Of a stretch of 64,000 bases of DNA, positions 37,508 to 46,188 are shown one piece after another; the first letter of the stretch is position 1, and the number at the start of each line of letters is the position of its first letter. The stretch comes from Micrococcales bacterium 31B (lineage in GTDB: Bacteria; Actinomycetota; Actinomycetes; Actinomycetales; Dermabacteraceae), in contig JAFFTF010000006.1 of assembly GCA_022803075.1 (NCBI GenBank), forward strand, positions 276,150-340,149, written 5' to 3'. Under the pieces are notes generated by a model. That model saw only the letters and a list, made by a program, of their open reading frames with translations. It was not told the DNA's origin and did not search any database. Made by a program: the position numbers and the translations under genes.

Positions 37508-37936
37508 GTGGAGACCGCGGTTCGGGTGACGTTTTCGCTGCCTCGGGGCACCGAGGTCTTGTCGTCGAGCGACAGTGAGCCCTTAGAATTCATGCTGCCG
37601 GGAGCCATCCGCTGCGCAGTCGAGTCAACCTTCGTTTCACCAAGCGCCTTCGAGGTGCGCGAGTGGGTCAACGCCCGCATGGGACGCTTTACGAACCTCG
37701 CGGCATTTCGGCTGCTCGTGATTGAGACGCTGCCGTCGAGCGACGGCACGGTGCAGGCGGGGGTGGGCACGTATCGCACGGGGCGAGGCGCGCCGCGCTG
37801 GGTGGCAAGCCTCGTCAAGCGGTTCCCCGGGGGAGACACCATTGCCCTCTCGGCGGAGGGGCGTTGCGGTGCAGACTCCATGCATCCAGACCTCGCGATG
37901 CTCGCCGACATCGCAGAGATGGCCCACCTGGGGTAA
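37508..37936 (+). CDS. Hypothetical protein, last gene of the kinase/FHA operon
   Basis: This 142-residue protein starts with GTG 37508 after GAGGAG. It is soluble, with no signal peptide or membrane helix. The sequence begins METAVRVTFSLPRGTEVLSS, and the centre has RFTNLAAFRLLVIETLPSS and GTYRTGRGAPRWVASLVKRF. I do not recognise the family. It follows the FHA-HTH gene by 35 bases in the same direction, so it is probably the last gene of the operon and may act on the same pathway. Confidence 0.7.
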   Translation: METAVRVTFSLPRGTEVLSSSDSEPLEFMLPGAIRCAVESTFVSPSAFEVREWVNARMGRFTNLAAFRLLVIETLPSSDGTVQAGVGTYRTGRGAPRWVASLVKRFPGGDTIALSAEGRCGADSMHPDLAMLADIAEMAHLG

Positions 37937-37966
37937 AGCCCGGACGACCGGGTGGTCCGTGGAGCG

Positions 37967-38548
37967 TTAGCCCGCGAACAGCGGCACGCCGGCGCGTAGC
38001 ACCGCCGCGTCGGCTGTCGTGGGTGCCGCGATGCAGGGGCCCGTCGCGTCGATGGAGATAACGGGCGCGGTGGCGGCCCCCACGAGGTTGTAGACGTAGC
38101 GGTTGGAGTCCTTCGTGAAGACGTATTGGAGGTCAACCCCGGCACTCTTCATGCTCGCGTCATCGAGCGGGCCCCGCACCTGGAGCATCTGGTCGGCGAC
38201 GGCTTGGTTCACGAGAAACTGGCTGAGTTGGTCGACCGCCGCCTGGTTCAGCGTGCCGCCGCGCGTGAGGGTGAGCGTGGCCGCGGGCTTGAACTGGGTG
38301 CCAGCCGTGTCGCACGCCGCTATGTAGCTGGTGTTTGCGCTGGGGTCCGGGGAGTCTTGAGCGATGCTCCACCCCTGGGCCGCGAGCGTCGACTGCGAGT
38401 TTTGCAGGTACGTGATGAGCGGGGCCTGTGCGGTTTGAAATTGTGCGATCGTGCCGCGGGGGGCCTCAACAACGGGCTGCGACGAGCCGCATGCCGTGAG
38501 CGTTGCCACTGCCACAACGGCGAGAGCGGTAGCCACAATGGTCTTCAA
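37967..38548 (-). CDS. Secreted lipoprotein of unknown function
   Basis: The 193-residue protein has a clear lipoprotein signal: MKTIVATALAVVAVATLTAC with Cys20 as lipidation site, followed by GSSQPV. The mature part is about 170 residues with two further Cys residues (IAACDTAG and TGPCIAAP), which may form a disulphide. I recognise no domain. It is convergent with the kinase operon and stands alone upstream of tRNA-Gly on the same strand. Confidence 0.75.
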   Translation of the reverse strand: MKTIVATALAVVAVATLTACGSSQPVVEAPRGTIAQFQTAQAPLITYLQNSQSTLAAQGWSIAQDSPDPSANTSYIAACDTAGTQFKPAATLTLTRGGTLNQAAVDQLSQFLVNQAVADQMLQVRGPLDDASMKSAGVDLQYVFTKDSNRYVYNLVGAATAPVISIDATGPCIAAPTTADAAVLRAGVPLFAG

Positions 38549-38680
38549 GGGGTTCCCTTCGCGCGGCGGTGGAGGCCTTCAGCCAGTTTAGGTGACGCCC
38601 TGCCGGTCACCTCCGAGGCGCGGCTGTGAGGTGCTGGCCAACCTGCCAAACCGGGGCCGGCGCGTCCAGAGCAATAAAAG

Positions 38681-38751
38681 AGCCGATGACGGGAATCGAA
38701 CCCGCGTCGCCTGCTTGGGAAGCAGGGGCTTTACCATTAAGCTACATCGGC
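38681..38751 (-). tRNA. tRNA-Gly (anticodon CCC)
   Basis: The 71-nt minus-strand sequence folds as a cloverleaf. The acceptor stem GCCGATG pairs with CATCGGC. The D-arm is AGCTTAATGGTAAAGC. The anticodon stem is CCTGC/GCAGG with loop TTCCCAA (anticodon CCC). The T-arm is GCGGGTTCGATTCCCGT. The discriminator is T and CCA is not encoded. Confidence 0.95.
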
Positions 38752-38860
38752 ATAGCGCCTCCACCTGCAGGTTTACCGCAGTGGTTGCCTTGCGGCCGCG
38801 CTGCACACATCGTAGCAAAGTTTTTCTGCGGTGGTATCCGACGCCCAGCGCGGCGGGCAC

Positions 38861-39985
38861 TTACGGCGCGGCGGGCCAGTCGACCGCACCGTCCACGAAG
38901 ACAGCTTCTGCGAAACTGGAATCCACGTAATCGGGCAGCGCGATCCCCTCGGCGAGCACGCCCGCATCGGCGAGCAGCCTCACCTGCGCCGTGAGTTCGC
39001 TGTCGACGGGTGCGAACGGCACGGCGCCGGTCGCGGACGAGGCCACCAAATGCGACTCGGTCTTCCAGACCTCCAGGTTGTGTGCCGTGTCGTAGCCGGC
39101 CTGCGAGAGGGCGGCCGCAAACTCCACGCAGGCCTGCTGCTGCGCGGCCGCCGAGCAGTAGTCGAGGGCGTGCGCCGTGGCGCGCAGGAAGTCCTGCACG
39201 GCGGTGGGATTCTGCGACGCGAATGCGGGGTTCGCGACCATCGCGCCGAAGGAACCCTGCACGCCGTACTGGTCCGGGTCCCATTCGGTGAACGGTACCT
39301 GCTGGGCCTTCAGCGTGGCGGGTTCGTTCGACTTGTACGCGGTGAGCGCCTGCACCTGGCCACGCGGCAGCACCATGGGGTCGAAGCCCACCTTGACGAG
39401 GGTGACTTTCGACAGGTCAACTCCCGCGGACTTCAGCATGGCGGTCTGGGTGGGGCCGAGGGTGCCCTTGTGGCCAAGGGTCTTGCCCTCGAGCTGCTTG
39501 AGGTCGGTAATCTCGGTGCCGGTGAGCAGCGTGTCGATCGTCGTGTGCCCCTCGGTGGCCACCTGGGTGACCTCGATGCCACCCGCGATGGCCTGCATGA
39601 CGTCCATGTCGCTGCCGACTCCCGAGATGGTCGCGGTCCCGGCTGCTACGAGCTTCGCATTGCTCTGCACGTCTCCGTTGCCTGGTTGAATCTCGACGTC
39701 CAGGCACATCGCATCGAAGTAGCCGAGCTGTTTGGCGGCGATCACGTCCAGGATCGACACGCTCGCCTGGTATTGGTAGCCCGTCAGGTAAGTGACGGTG
39801 CCCGCCGCGCGATTCTGGGCGCAGCGCTCGGCGTCAATCGCCGCGGTGGCGCTCGTGGAGGGCGCCCCAGAACTGCCGCTCGCGGGCGGCGGGGTGGCGC
39901 TCGCATTGCAGGCTGCCAACCCCAAGGTGCAGACGGCAAGCACGGTGAGGGCCGCGACGGCGCGGGCGAGGGGTCGAGGTGTCAT
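38861..39985 (-). CDS. ABC transporter substrate-binding lipoprotein, NMT1/THI5-like
   Basis: The 374-residue protein has a lipoprotein signal (AVAALTVLAVCTLGLAAC) and a Ser/Ala/Thr-rich linker. The binding domain is of the NMT1/THI5-like (SsuA/ThiY) type: VTYLTGYQYQASVSILDVIAAKQLGYFDAMCLDVEI cut into the usual strand-helix pattern, then TISGVGSDMDVMQAI and LKQLEGKTLGHKGTLGPT. Family members bind thiamine precursors, sulfonates, taurine or nitrate. Thiamine-precursor (HMP) uptake is possible but not shown, and no riboswitch was found. It is the third gene of an importer cluster, 183 bases after the permease gene. Confidence 0.86.
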   Translation of the reverse strand: MTPRPLARAVAALTVLAVCTLGLAACNASATPPPASGSSGAPSTSATAAIDAERCAQNRAAGTVTYLTGYQYQASVSILDVIAAKQLGYFDAMCLDVEIQPGNGDVQSNAKLVAAGTATISGVGSDMDVMQAIAGGIEVTQVATEGHTTIDTLLTGTEITDLKQLEGKTLGHKGTLGPTQTAMLKSAGVDLSKVTLVKVGFDPMVLPRGQVQALTAYKSNEPATLKAQQVPFTEWDPDQYGVQGSFGAMVANPAFASQNPTAVQDFLRATAHALDYCSAAAQQQACVEFAAALSQAGYDTAHNLEVWKTESHLVASSATGAVPFAPVDSELTAQVRLLADAGVLAEGIALPDYVDSSFAEAVFVDGAVDWPAAP

Positions 39986-40067
39986 ACCACCAGAATAGGC
40001 CCGCGGGCCGTGGGTCGTGGCGCCTGGTCCGCCGTGGACGCTCCTATTCCCAGGTTCGCCCGCGCAC

Positions 40068-40139
40068 TGGGCTCGGGTGGCGGGGTGGGCTCGGGTGGCG
40101 GGGTGGGCTCGGGCGGCGAATTGGGCTCGGGTGGCGAAT
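40068..40139. repeat. Four 18-bp tandem repeats between permease and binding-protein genes
   Basis: Units of TGGGCTCGGGTGGCGGGG start at 40068 and 40086, and variants ending GGCGAAT start at 40104 and 40122. They fill part of the 183-base gap between the permease stop and the binding-protein start. No gene uses them. Confidence 0.9.
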
Positions 40140-40168
40140 GACCGACTAGGCGGGAACCAGCCGCTACC

Positions 40169-40951
40169 CTAGGGGCGCCGCGAATCGTGCCACGAGAGGA
40201 ACCGACTCTCGCACAGGGAGACCAGCGCGAGCATGGCTACACCCATGACGGCGAGGCACGCGATGGCCGCGTAGACGATCTCGAGGTTCGACGAGGAGGA
40301 CGCGACCGAGATGACGGTGCCGAGGCCCGCGTTGGCGCCGGCGGCGCTGTACTCGGCGACCACGGCGCCGATCAGGGAGATGGGGAACGCCGTGCGGGCC
40401 GCCGCAAAAATGTAGGGCAGCGCAAAGGGCAGCCGCAGTCGCCAGAGCACCTCCCAGCGCGAGGCCGCCAGCGTGTGGAACACCTGGAGCGTCTCGGGCG
40501 GCACGGAGCGCAAGCCAATCAAAACGTTCATGAGAATGGGAAAAAACGTGATCAGCGCCGTGACGATGAACTTGGGCGCCCAACCAAAGCCAAACGCCAC
40601 GACGAGGGCGGGTGCTATCGCAACGACGGGGGTCACGTTGGCGACCGCAATGAGTGGCATCAGGGCGCGTCGCAGGACGACGGCCTCGCTCATCGCGACC
40701 GCCAGCACAATGGCGGCAATGGCACCGAGCGCGAGGCCCACGGTGGCTTCGGCGAGGGTCACGCCCGCGTTTGAGAGGTAGAACTGCGGCAAGGTTGCCA
40801 GTGAGCGCAGCACGGAGGGCAGACTCGGAAGCAGGTAGGGGTTGCGGTCCGCAATGAGTTGCCACAGTGCCGCGAGGGCGGCCACGGCGATCACTGACGG
40901 CAGCCACATGCGGGGGTGCAGGTAGTGCGAAAGGGGAGGGCGGGGCGTCAA
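40169..40951 (-). CDS. ABC transporter permease (SsuC/ThiX type)
   Basis: This 260-residue protein has six predicted membrane helices. It carries the permease EAA-type loop LAASRWEVLWRLRLPFALPY, which docks on the ATPase. The layout (one N-terminal helix, then the BPD_transp_1 domain) fits the nitrate/sulfonate/thiamine-precursor class. Its ATG overlaps the stop of the ATPase gene by four bases. It pairs with the substrate-binding lipoprotein downstream. Confidence 0.9.
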   Translation of the reverse strand: MTPRPPLSHYLHPRMWLPSVIAVAALAALWQLIADRNPYLLPSLPSVLRSLATLPQFYLSNAGVTLAEATVGLALGAIAAIVLAVAMSEAVVLRRALMPLIAVANVTPVVAIAPALVVAFGFGWAPKFIVTALITFFPILMNVLIGLRSVPPETLQVFHTLAASRWEVLWRLRLPFALPYIFAAARTAFPISLIGAVVAEYSAAGANAGLGTVISVASSSSNLEIVYAAIACLAVMGVAMLALVSLCESRFLSWHDSRRP

Positions 40952-41865
40952 CGGGCCACCCCCGCGTCCGGAACCACGGGGCCGCTGTTCGGTGCGCCGC
41001 CAGGGGCCGCTTCGCCGGTATCGTGCGGGCGGCGCGAATCGCGCACGGCGTGCTCGAGCTCGGTGCGGATGCGCACCGCGAGATCGTCAAAGCCGGGCGA
41101 CGCGGTGGGGCCCTTCCAGCGGGGGCGCGGTACGTCGTTGCTGACCTCGCAGTGAATGCGACCGGGGGGCCCCGCCATTACCGCTATGGAATCGGAGAGG
41201 GTGACGGCCTCGCTCACGGAGTGGGTCACGAACACGATGGTGGTGCCGGTGCGCTGCCACACTTCGAGCAGGTAGTCGGTGACGTCGATGCGCGTAAACT
41301 CATCGAGCGCGCTGAACGGTTCGTCGAGGAGCAGCACATCGGGTCGGGTCACGAACGCGCGGGCGAGGGCCACGCGCTGTTGCATGCCGCCCGAGAGTTG
41401 ATGCGGTTGGCGCTGCGCCGCGTTGGCCATGCCGAAGAGTTCGAGCAGTTCGAGGGCGCGTCGGCGTGCAGCGTTGCGGTCGCAGGCACGGTTATTGATG
41501 CGGTCGGCCACCACGACGTTGTCGAGCGCAGAGGCCCAAGGCAGCAGGCCGGGCTTTTGCGGTACGAACGAGATGCGTTTCGCGGCGCGCGCCGACGCGA
41601 CGCTGGCACCGAAGACGCTGACCTCCCCCGAGTGGGGCGTTTCGAGGCCCGCTAGGCAGCGCAGCAGCGTGGACTTTCCCGAGCCCGAGGGGCCGAGGAG
41701 GCTCAAAAATTGGCCGCGTTTGATGGTGAGGTCGAGGGGCCCCAGGGCGTCGACAATGCTGCTCGAGGTGGTGTAACGCTGAGACACGGCGCGCGCGCAG
41801 ATACCGTCCGCGAGCAGTTCGCCGGGCATCTCATGGGGTGCGTCTGACCCGGATGGTGTTTTCAT
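40948..41865 (-). CDS. ABC transporter ATP-binding protein (SsuB/ThiZ type)
   Basis: The 305-residue ATPase shows Walker A GPSGSGKST (58-66), Q-loop FVPQKPGLLPW, signature LSGGMQQRVALARA, Walker B VLLLDEPFSALDE and switch His in VTHSVSEAV. This pattern is typical of nitrate/sulfonate/taurine-type importers. The last 40 residues (after TELEHAV) form a disordered Pro/Gly-rich tail. It is the first gene of the operon (ATPase, permease, binding protein). The 151-base upstream region shared with the divergent dcd gene must hold both promoters. Confidence 0.92.
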   Translation of the reverse strand: MKTPSGSDAPHEMPGELLADGICARAVSQRYTTSSSIVDALGPLDLTIKRGQFLSLLGPSGSGKSTLLRCLAGLETPHSGEVSVFGASVASARAAKRISFVPQKPGLLPWASALDNVVVADRINNRACDRNAARRRALELLELFGMANAAQRQPHQLSGGMQQRVALARAFVTRPDVLLLDEPFSALDEFTRIDVTDYLLEVWQRTGTTIVFVTHSVSEAVTLSDSIAVMAGPPGRIHCEVSNDVPRPRWKGPTASPGFDDLAVRIRTELEHAVRDSRRPHDTGEAAPGGAPNSGPVVPDAGVAR

Positions 41866-42016
41866 GGCCTCACCAGGGTACTGGCTGGGGGCGCACGCGG
41901 GCGAGGCCGGTCAATGCGGGGAACTCGGAGCGCTGGTCTGGTTGCGCTGGCATCGCAGGGGACCAGTGCCCGGGAAGGTCGCGCGGCGTCCGGACTATCT
42001 TGGCTAGCCTGGGGCT

Positions 42017-42604
42017 GTGCTGCTTTCAGACCGCGATATCCGCCGCCACATCGATTCTGGCCGCGTTGTGCTTGAGCCCTTTGACCCCGAGATGGTGCAG
42101 CCGTCGAGCGTGGACGTTCGCATCGATAAACTGTTTCGCCTCTTCGATAATCACAAATACGCTCATATCGACCCACGCGAGGAACAACCGGAGTTGACGC
42201 GGCTCGTCGAGTGCGCCGCAGGCGAATCTTTCGTGTTGCACCCCGGTGAGTTCGTGCTGGCCTCCACGTATGAAGTGGTGACGCTGCCGGACGACATCGC
42301 CGCCCGGCTCGAGGGCAAGTCCTCGCTCGGGCGACTCGGGCTGATCACGCATTCCACGGCCGGCTTCATTGACCCAGGCTTTAGCGGGCATGTCACGCTA
42401 GAGCTCGCCAATGTGGCGACGCTCCCGATCATGCTCTGGCCCGGTATGAAAATTGGGCAACTGTGCTTCTTCCAACTGTCGAGTGCCGCCGAGACCCCCT
42501 ACGGCCAGGGCGAGAACCTTAACCGCTATTTGGGGCAACGCGGGCCGACCGCGTCGCGCTCGTACTTGAACTTCCATCAGGCAGATATCTTCGGCGCCGA
42601 GTAG
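42017..42604 (+). CDS. dcd: dCTP deaminase
   Basis: This 195-residue protein starts with GTG 42017. It has the trimeric dUTPase-like fold of Dcd: [22 protein letters not shown], the active-site helix [31 protein letters not shown] and [10 protein letters not shown]. It converts dCTP to dUTP, and in mycobacteria the same protein goes on to dUMP (bifunctional deaminase/diphosphatase). Whether this one is bifunctional cannot be read with certainty. The C terminus [20 protein letters not shown] is the nucleotide-covering tail. It is divergent from the importer operon. Confidence 0.95.
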   Translation: MLLSDRDIRRHIDSGRVVLEPFDPEMVQPSSVDVRIDKLFRLFDNHKYAHIDPREEQPELTRLVECAAGESFVLHPGEFVLASTYEVVTLPDDIAARLEGKSSLGRLGLITHSTAGFIDPGFSGHVTLELANVATLPIMLWPGMKIGQLCFFQLSSAAETPYGQGENLNRYLGQRGPTASRSYLNFHQADIFGAE

Positions 42605-42728
42605 GACGTTCGTTAATAGAGGTGATTCTCGCCGTCCGTGAAAGGTGTGCGCGAGCGGCGGACGACTAGCGGCGTCGCGAGAGGTAGCGTGCTCGGGGAA
42701 GATTCCCCGGGTCGAGATACGAAAAAAG

Positions 42729-42754
42729 GGGCCCGAACCATCAGGTTCGGGCCC
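42729..42754 (-). terminator. Intrinsic terminator of the small minus-strand gene
   Basis: An 11-bp perfect stem (GGGCCCGAACC at 42729-42739, GGTTCGGGCCC at 42744-42754) has loop ATCA. On the minus strand it is followed by T6 (A-run 42722-42727). It lies just beyond the stop of the gene ending at 42776 and may also block read-through from dcd. Confidence 0.85.
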
Positions 42755-42775
42755 TAGTTGTGATGGGAGCGTCCG

Positions 42776-43147
42776 TCAGAAAGACGTGACGATCTCCAAC
42801 TTGAGAAGTTGCAGTTCGAGCAGGTCGAGATCATCGCAAAACAGTGTGATCTGGTCTTGCACGAGGTTGATGGACGCATTGTCCGTGGAGCGCACGACAA
42901 GGGTGTCGGAGCCGGGCTCGAACAGGAGGCGGCGGGACTTTGACCGATCAAGGCTGGACACTCGGTTATCCAGAACAGTCGACCAACTGTGGGGACTGTT
43001 CTTGCGGCCATGCTGCGAAAAGACCTCTGTCACAGTTTCAGGCAAACTTTGCGGACCGAACGTGAGCACCCAGTGGCCTGGATCAGGTTCGGCGAGGGTC
43101 ACGGCGTCTTTGACGATCGTCGACGAAGTGGATTGTGAATTGGCCAT
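42776..43147 (-). CDS. Hypothetical protein
   Basis: Starting at ATG 43147, the frame gives 123 residues (MANSQSTSSTIVKDAVTLAE to LLKLEIVTSF). It has no signal peptide or membrane helix. Sequence features are HWVLTFGPQSLPETVTEVF in the middle and an acidic Leu-rich C terminus (FCDDLDLLELQLLKLE). I do not recognise it. A start at 43255 would add 36 residues. No ribosome site is clear for either start, so translation may be leaderless. A strong terminator just past the stop supports a real transcript. Confidence 0.6.
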   Translation of the reverse strand: MANSQSTSSTIVKDAVTLAEPDPGHWVLTFGPQSLPETVTEVFSQHGRKNSPHSWSTVLDNRVSSLDRSKSRRLLFEPGSDTLVVRSTDNASINLVQDQITLFCDDLDLLELQLLKLEIVTSF

Positions 43148-43499
43148 ATCTGACGCTAGCACTTTGGCATGCCGCGGCGGAACTGTAACGGGGGAACAGT
43201 GGGTGAGGTCACGCGGTGCCGCCAAAGAATACGTTGTGAGCGTCACTTTTTGCACAAGATTGACCCGCGCGGAGATGTGGAAACTGAGCCGAGTTTGTTT
43301 CGGCGCGCACTTTGCGGCCTGCGTAGCTGCGTTGGTACAGATGCACTGCGAGTCACTATGCGTTACTATCTGACTACGGAGAGCAGTTATTGATCGCTTC
43401 TGATCAACTCTCTACCCAAATACCTAGCATCGATGCCGGGATGCGGCACCTGACAGCGATGGAGAATGCAGTGCCGCGCGACACGACTTGGATCAGCCG
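43148..43499. other. Divergent intergenic region between two hypothetical genes
   Basis: These 352 bases hold no gene I can support. A TACTAT hexamer near 43363, with close repeats CACTATGCG and TTACTATC, could be part of a promoter reading right. No RNA gene or repeat is seen. Confidence 0.35.
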
Positions 43500-44129
43500 A
43501 TGACCATTGCAGCCACCCGTACCCCACGGCATCGCCCCATGCGGCCACTGACACGCACGCTAGCAAGCACCGTGGTGCAGCACGATGGGCACGCAAACTT
43601 TCGCACTACCGGCGCGCTCACCGCTAGCTCCTACTACGGGCGTGAACAGGTGAGCGGCGTCCTGGAGGTGGGAGTCGCCTCCTCCCCCAACGCCTGGAAG
43701 CGCGGGCTCGAGGGTGCGACAGTCACGCTCGTGACTCCGGATGGCAAACCCGCGCGTGACGTGAGCGGCAATGTCGTGGCCCCGTGTGTGGTCAACCGGG
43801 ACGGCCGTTTCGAATTTGCCAACGTGGCACCCGGCGTCCCCCTCCAATTATTGATCGACGACGGCAAGGCACGGCGGAGGCTCAAAGGAACCGAGGCCGT
43901 GGCCGCCACCGAGTGGACCGTCGTGGTGAGCGACGTCGTCGCACCCTGCCTCAACACGTGCACCTATGCGTGCAGCGTCAAGGCGGATCCAGGGCAGCGC
44001 ATGGCCCACTACGCGTCGAAATGGACCTTATGGGCCGGCTGGATGCTATTCGTGGCAGTAGCCACGGGCATCGGGTACTTTCTGACGCATCCCGGTATGG
44101 ACGCCGCGATCCGCCCCTGGTTTGACTAG
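43500..44129 (+). CDS. Hypothetical tail-anchored protein with a carboxypeptidase-regulatory-like domain
   Basis: The 209-residue protein (from ATG 43500; TTG 43488 is an alternative) has a central beta-rich domain (about 50-150) with VTLVTPDGKPARDVSGN and NRDGRFEFANVAPGVP, the pattern of carboxypeptidase-regulatory-like or Cna-B-like domains. A CLNTCTYACSV segment (three Cys) follows, and a single membrane helix lies near the C terminus (LWAGWMLFVAVATGIGYFL). It has no N-terminal signal, so orientation is unclear. The function is unknown. Its stop overlaps the stop of the convergent MFS gene by four bases. Confidence 0.68.
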   Translation: MTIAATRTPRHRPMRPLTRTLASTVVQHDGHANFRTTGALTASSYYGREQVSGVLEVGVASSPNAWKRGLEGATVTLVTPDGKPARDVSGNVVAPCVVNRDGRFEFANVAPGVPLQLLIDDGKARRRLKGTEAVAATEWTVVVSDVVAPCLNTCTYACSVKADPGQRMAHYASKWTLWAGWMLFVAVATGIGYFLTHPGMDAAIRPWFD

Positions 44130-45445
44130 GCCTGACCCGCGGGGCTGGGAACGGCCCGCTGATGCTGATACTTCAGCGGGATGAACACGATGAGGCCCAG
44201 AGCCATCACCGACACGATGCCCAGCATTCCCCACCGGGAGCCGGAGAACAGCACCGTGAACAGAGTGAACGAGCCGTGGCCGAGGAACGAGAGGGCGCGG
44301 CCGGTGGTCGCGTAGAGGCCGAAGTTGGCGTTCTCTCGTCCCGGTGGGGTCACGCGGGTGAGGAGAGTGCGCATCGCGGACTGCGAGGGGCCAACCAGGG
44401 CCGCAATCACGAGGCCCGCGGCGAAAAACATGGTCGAGGTGTTGAGGGTGACGATCAAGAGGCCGCTCACGATCATGATGCTGGTCGAGCCGATCACCAC
44501 CGACTTGGGACCGAGCCGATCATCGAGGCGCCCGCCGAAGGTGGCGCCGAGCGCCGCGGCGACGTTCGCGAGTAGCGCGAAGATGATCGTTTGCTGGGCC
44601 GACCAGTTGTAGACACTGCCTGCGATCACGCCGGCCAGCGCAAAGATTGCGGCAAGGGAGTCGCGCACGATCGCGGAGGCGATGAAGAAGTGCAGCGAGA
44701 GGCGGTCTTCGCGCCACATCTGGCGAATTTGCCGGGCGATCTGTACGTAACCCTGCCAGGGGTTCCAACTAGTGGTCTCGCCCAGAAGCGTCTGACGTGG
44801 TGCCGTGAGCATGAGGGGGGTTGCGCATGCGAGCAGCCAGATGCCGCAGAAGATGGCTATGGCCCGGAAGTTCAGGCCGTTCTCTTCGGGGAGGGCGAGG
44901 CCGGGAATCGCGGGGTTAACGAAGACGAACAGGGTGAGCACGAGGCAAACGACGCCACCGCCGTAACCGAACGCCATGCCCACGCCGGAGACCCGACCCA
45001 CGTTGGCGCGAGTCGCAAGTTGCGGCAGCATCGAGTTGTAGAAGACGCCCGAGAGTTCCAAAAAGCAGCCGCCCAGGGCCATGATCGCCGCGCCCATGAT
45101 GAGGTAGCGCGGGTCTGACTTGTCAGCCTCGATGCCAAACAGCAGAAAAGAACAGGTCACGGTGCCGAGCGTGAAGCAGATGAGGAGTCGCTTGCGGTAT
45201 TGGCCCGCGTCGGCGAGCGTGCCCAGCAGGGGAGCGAGCAGAGCGATCACGACTGCCGCAATGGTGTTTGCGGTGCCGATGGCGGTGGTGCCCTCATCGG
45301 GGGTGCTCGCTACGGCTTGGGTGATGTACTGCGAAAACACGAACGAGATAATGACCGCGCTGAACGCCGCACCGCCTGAATCCCAGAGCCACCAGGCGAG
45401 CAGGGATTTGCGCGGGGCGGCAGCGGAGCGGAACGAGTCGACCAT
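44126..45445 (-). CDS. MFS transporter, UMF1 (Atg22-like) type
   Basis: This is a 439-residue protein with 12 predicted membrane helices. The start MVDSFRSAAAPRKSLLAWWLWDSGGAAFSAVI has the LLAWWLWDSG motif (usually WxLYDxANSAF) seen in the UMF1/Atg22-like family, and ALLAPLLGTLADAGQYRKR is the MFS loop-2 motif. The substrate is unknown; yeast Atg22 exports amino acids from the vacuole. It stands alone, with the orphan DNA-binding protein gene 78 bases upstream in the same direction. Confidence 0.83.
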   Translation of the reverse strand: MVDSFRSAAAPRKSLLAWWLWDSGGAAFSAVIISFVFSQYITQAVASTPDEGTTAIGTANTIAAVVIALLAPLLGTLADAGQYRKRLLICFTLGTVTCSFLLFGIEADKSDPRYLIMGAAIMALGGCFLELSGVFYNSMLPQLATRANVGRVSGVGMAFGYGGGVVCLVLTLFVFVNPAIPGLALPEENGLNFRAIAIFCGIWLLACATPLMLTAPRQTLLGETTSWNPWQGYVQIARQIRQMWREDRLSLHFFIASAIVRDSLAAIFALAGVIAGSVYNWSAQQTIIFALLANVAAALGATFGGRLDDRLGPKSVVIGSTSIMIVSGLLIVTLNTSTMFFAAGLVIAALVGPSQSAMRTLLTRVTPPGRENANFGLYATTGRALSFLGHGSFTLFTVLFSGSRWGMLGIVSVMALGLIVFIPLKYQHQRAVPSPAGQA

Positions 45446-45523
45446 GCGGAAAGTCTACGGGGCGGCCACGCGAGAATCGCCCTAACAGCGAGTGTGTGGA
45501 AAAGCAGCCCGCCGCGGCAGGGC

Positions 45524-46021
45524 CTAGGCCTGCGACGGGGCGGCGAACCCGGGCCCGCCCTCGTTGGTCTCGGGCGCAGACCCTTGATGAATGCCGTCGT
45601 GGCTGGCCTGGTAGGCGAGAACGTCGGCGAGGAGGATGCGGCGGTGCCGACTGGGTTGCGAGAACGGAATTGCGCCCTGTTCGAGCAAGCGGACCAGGGT
45701 GGGACGCGAAATGCCGAGCACATCGGCGGCTTCCTGCGTGGTTACGGTCGCTTCGTGGCGGGAGAGAGTGACGGCATCGCCGTGGCCGAGGGAATCCGCC
45801 ACGAGGTGCAGGGCGCGCAGCAGGTGGGCGCGGGTTTCGACGGGGGCGTGCGCGAGGAGGGCTACGGTGCGTTCGAAAAGGTGCGAGCCAGCCTGCGTCA
45901 TCGCGGGGGCCTTGTGCGGGGCGGGGTCGACCTGGCTCGCGCGGGCCAGCTCTGTGAGGTAGTCGCGCACGGACTTTCCGCTCACCGGGGCGAGGGTAAC
46001 TTCTGCCGCGTGATGTACCAT
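45524..46021 (-). CDS. Excisionase-like helix-turn-helix DNA-binding protein (orphan antitoxin-like)
   Basis: The 165-residue protein starts with ATG 46021 after AGAGGTG. The C-terminal half carries a MerR/excisionase-type helix-turn-helix: VTTQEAADVLGISRPTLVRLLEQGAIPFSQPSRHRRI, broken here into QEAADVLGISRPTLVRLLE and the recognition wing. The N-terminal half is helical. This is the standard form of antitoxins that precede PIN-domain toxins. Only 78 bases lie between its stop and the next gene, a transporter, so no toxin is present. Confidence 0.82.
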   Translation of the reverse strand: MVHHAAEVTLAPVSGKSVRDYLTELARASQVDPAPHKAPAMTQAGSHLFERTVALLAHAPVETRAHLLRALHLVADSLGHGDAVTLSRHEATVTTQEAADVLGISRPTLVRLLEQGAIPFSQPSRHRRILLADVLAYQASHDGIHQGSAPETNEGGPGFAAPSQA

Positions 46022-46188
46022 TTTCGCACCTCTTAGCGTCGCGGTCGGCGGTAGTCGGCGCTCTCCGCGCCGTCCAATCGCCGAGTCAAATCGAACAACT
46101 CGAAAGCATACTGATAGAGTATGTGGAAACCCTTGCCTTGTCCATTAGAGGCAGGCGTGGGAACCACCCGAACGATGATCGGACCCTC

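Noticed and set aside
41866..42016. Possible TPP riboswitch upstream of the NMT1-type importer (the minus strand has ATGCCAGCG)
   Set aside because: Only this short string resembles the thi box. The conserved CTGAGA part and the paired helices are missing, so no riboswitch is supported.
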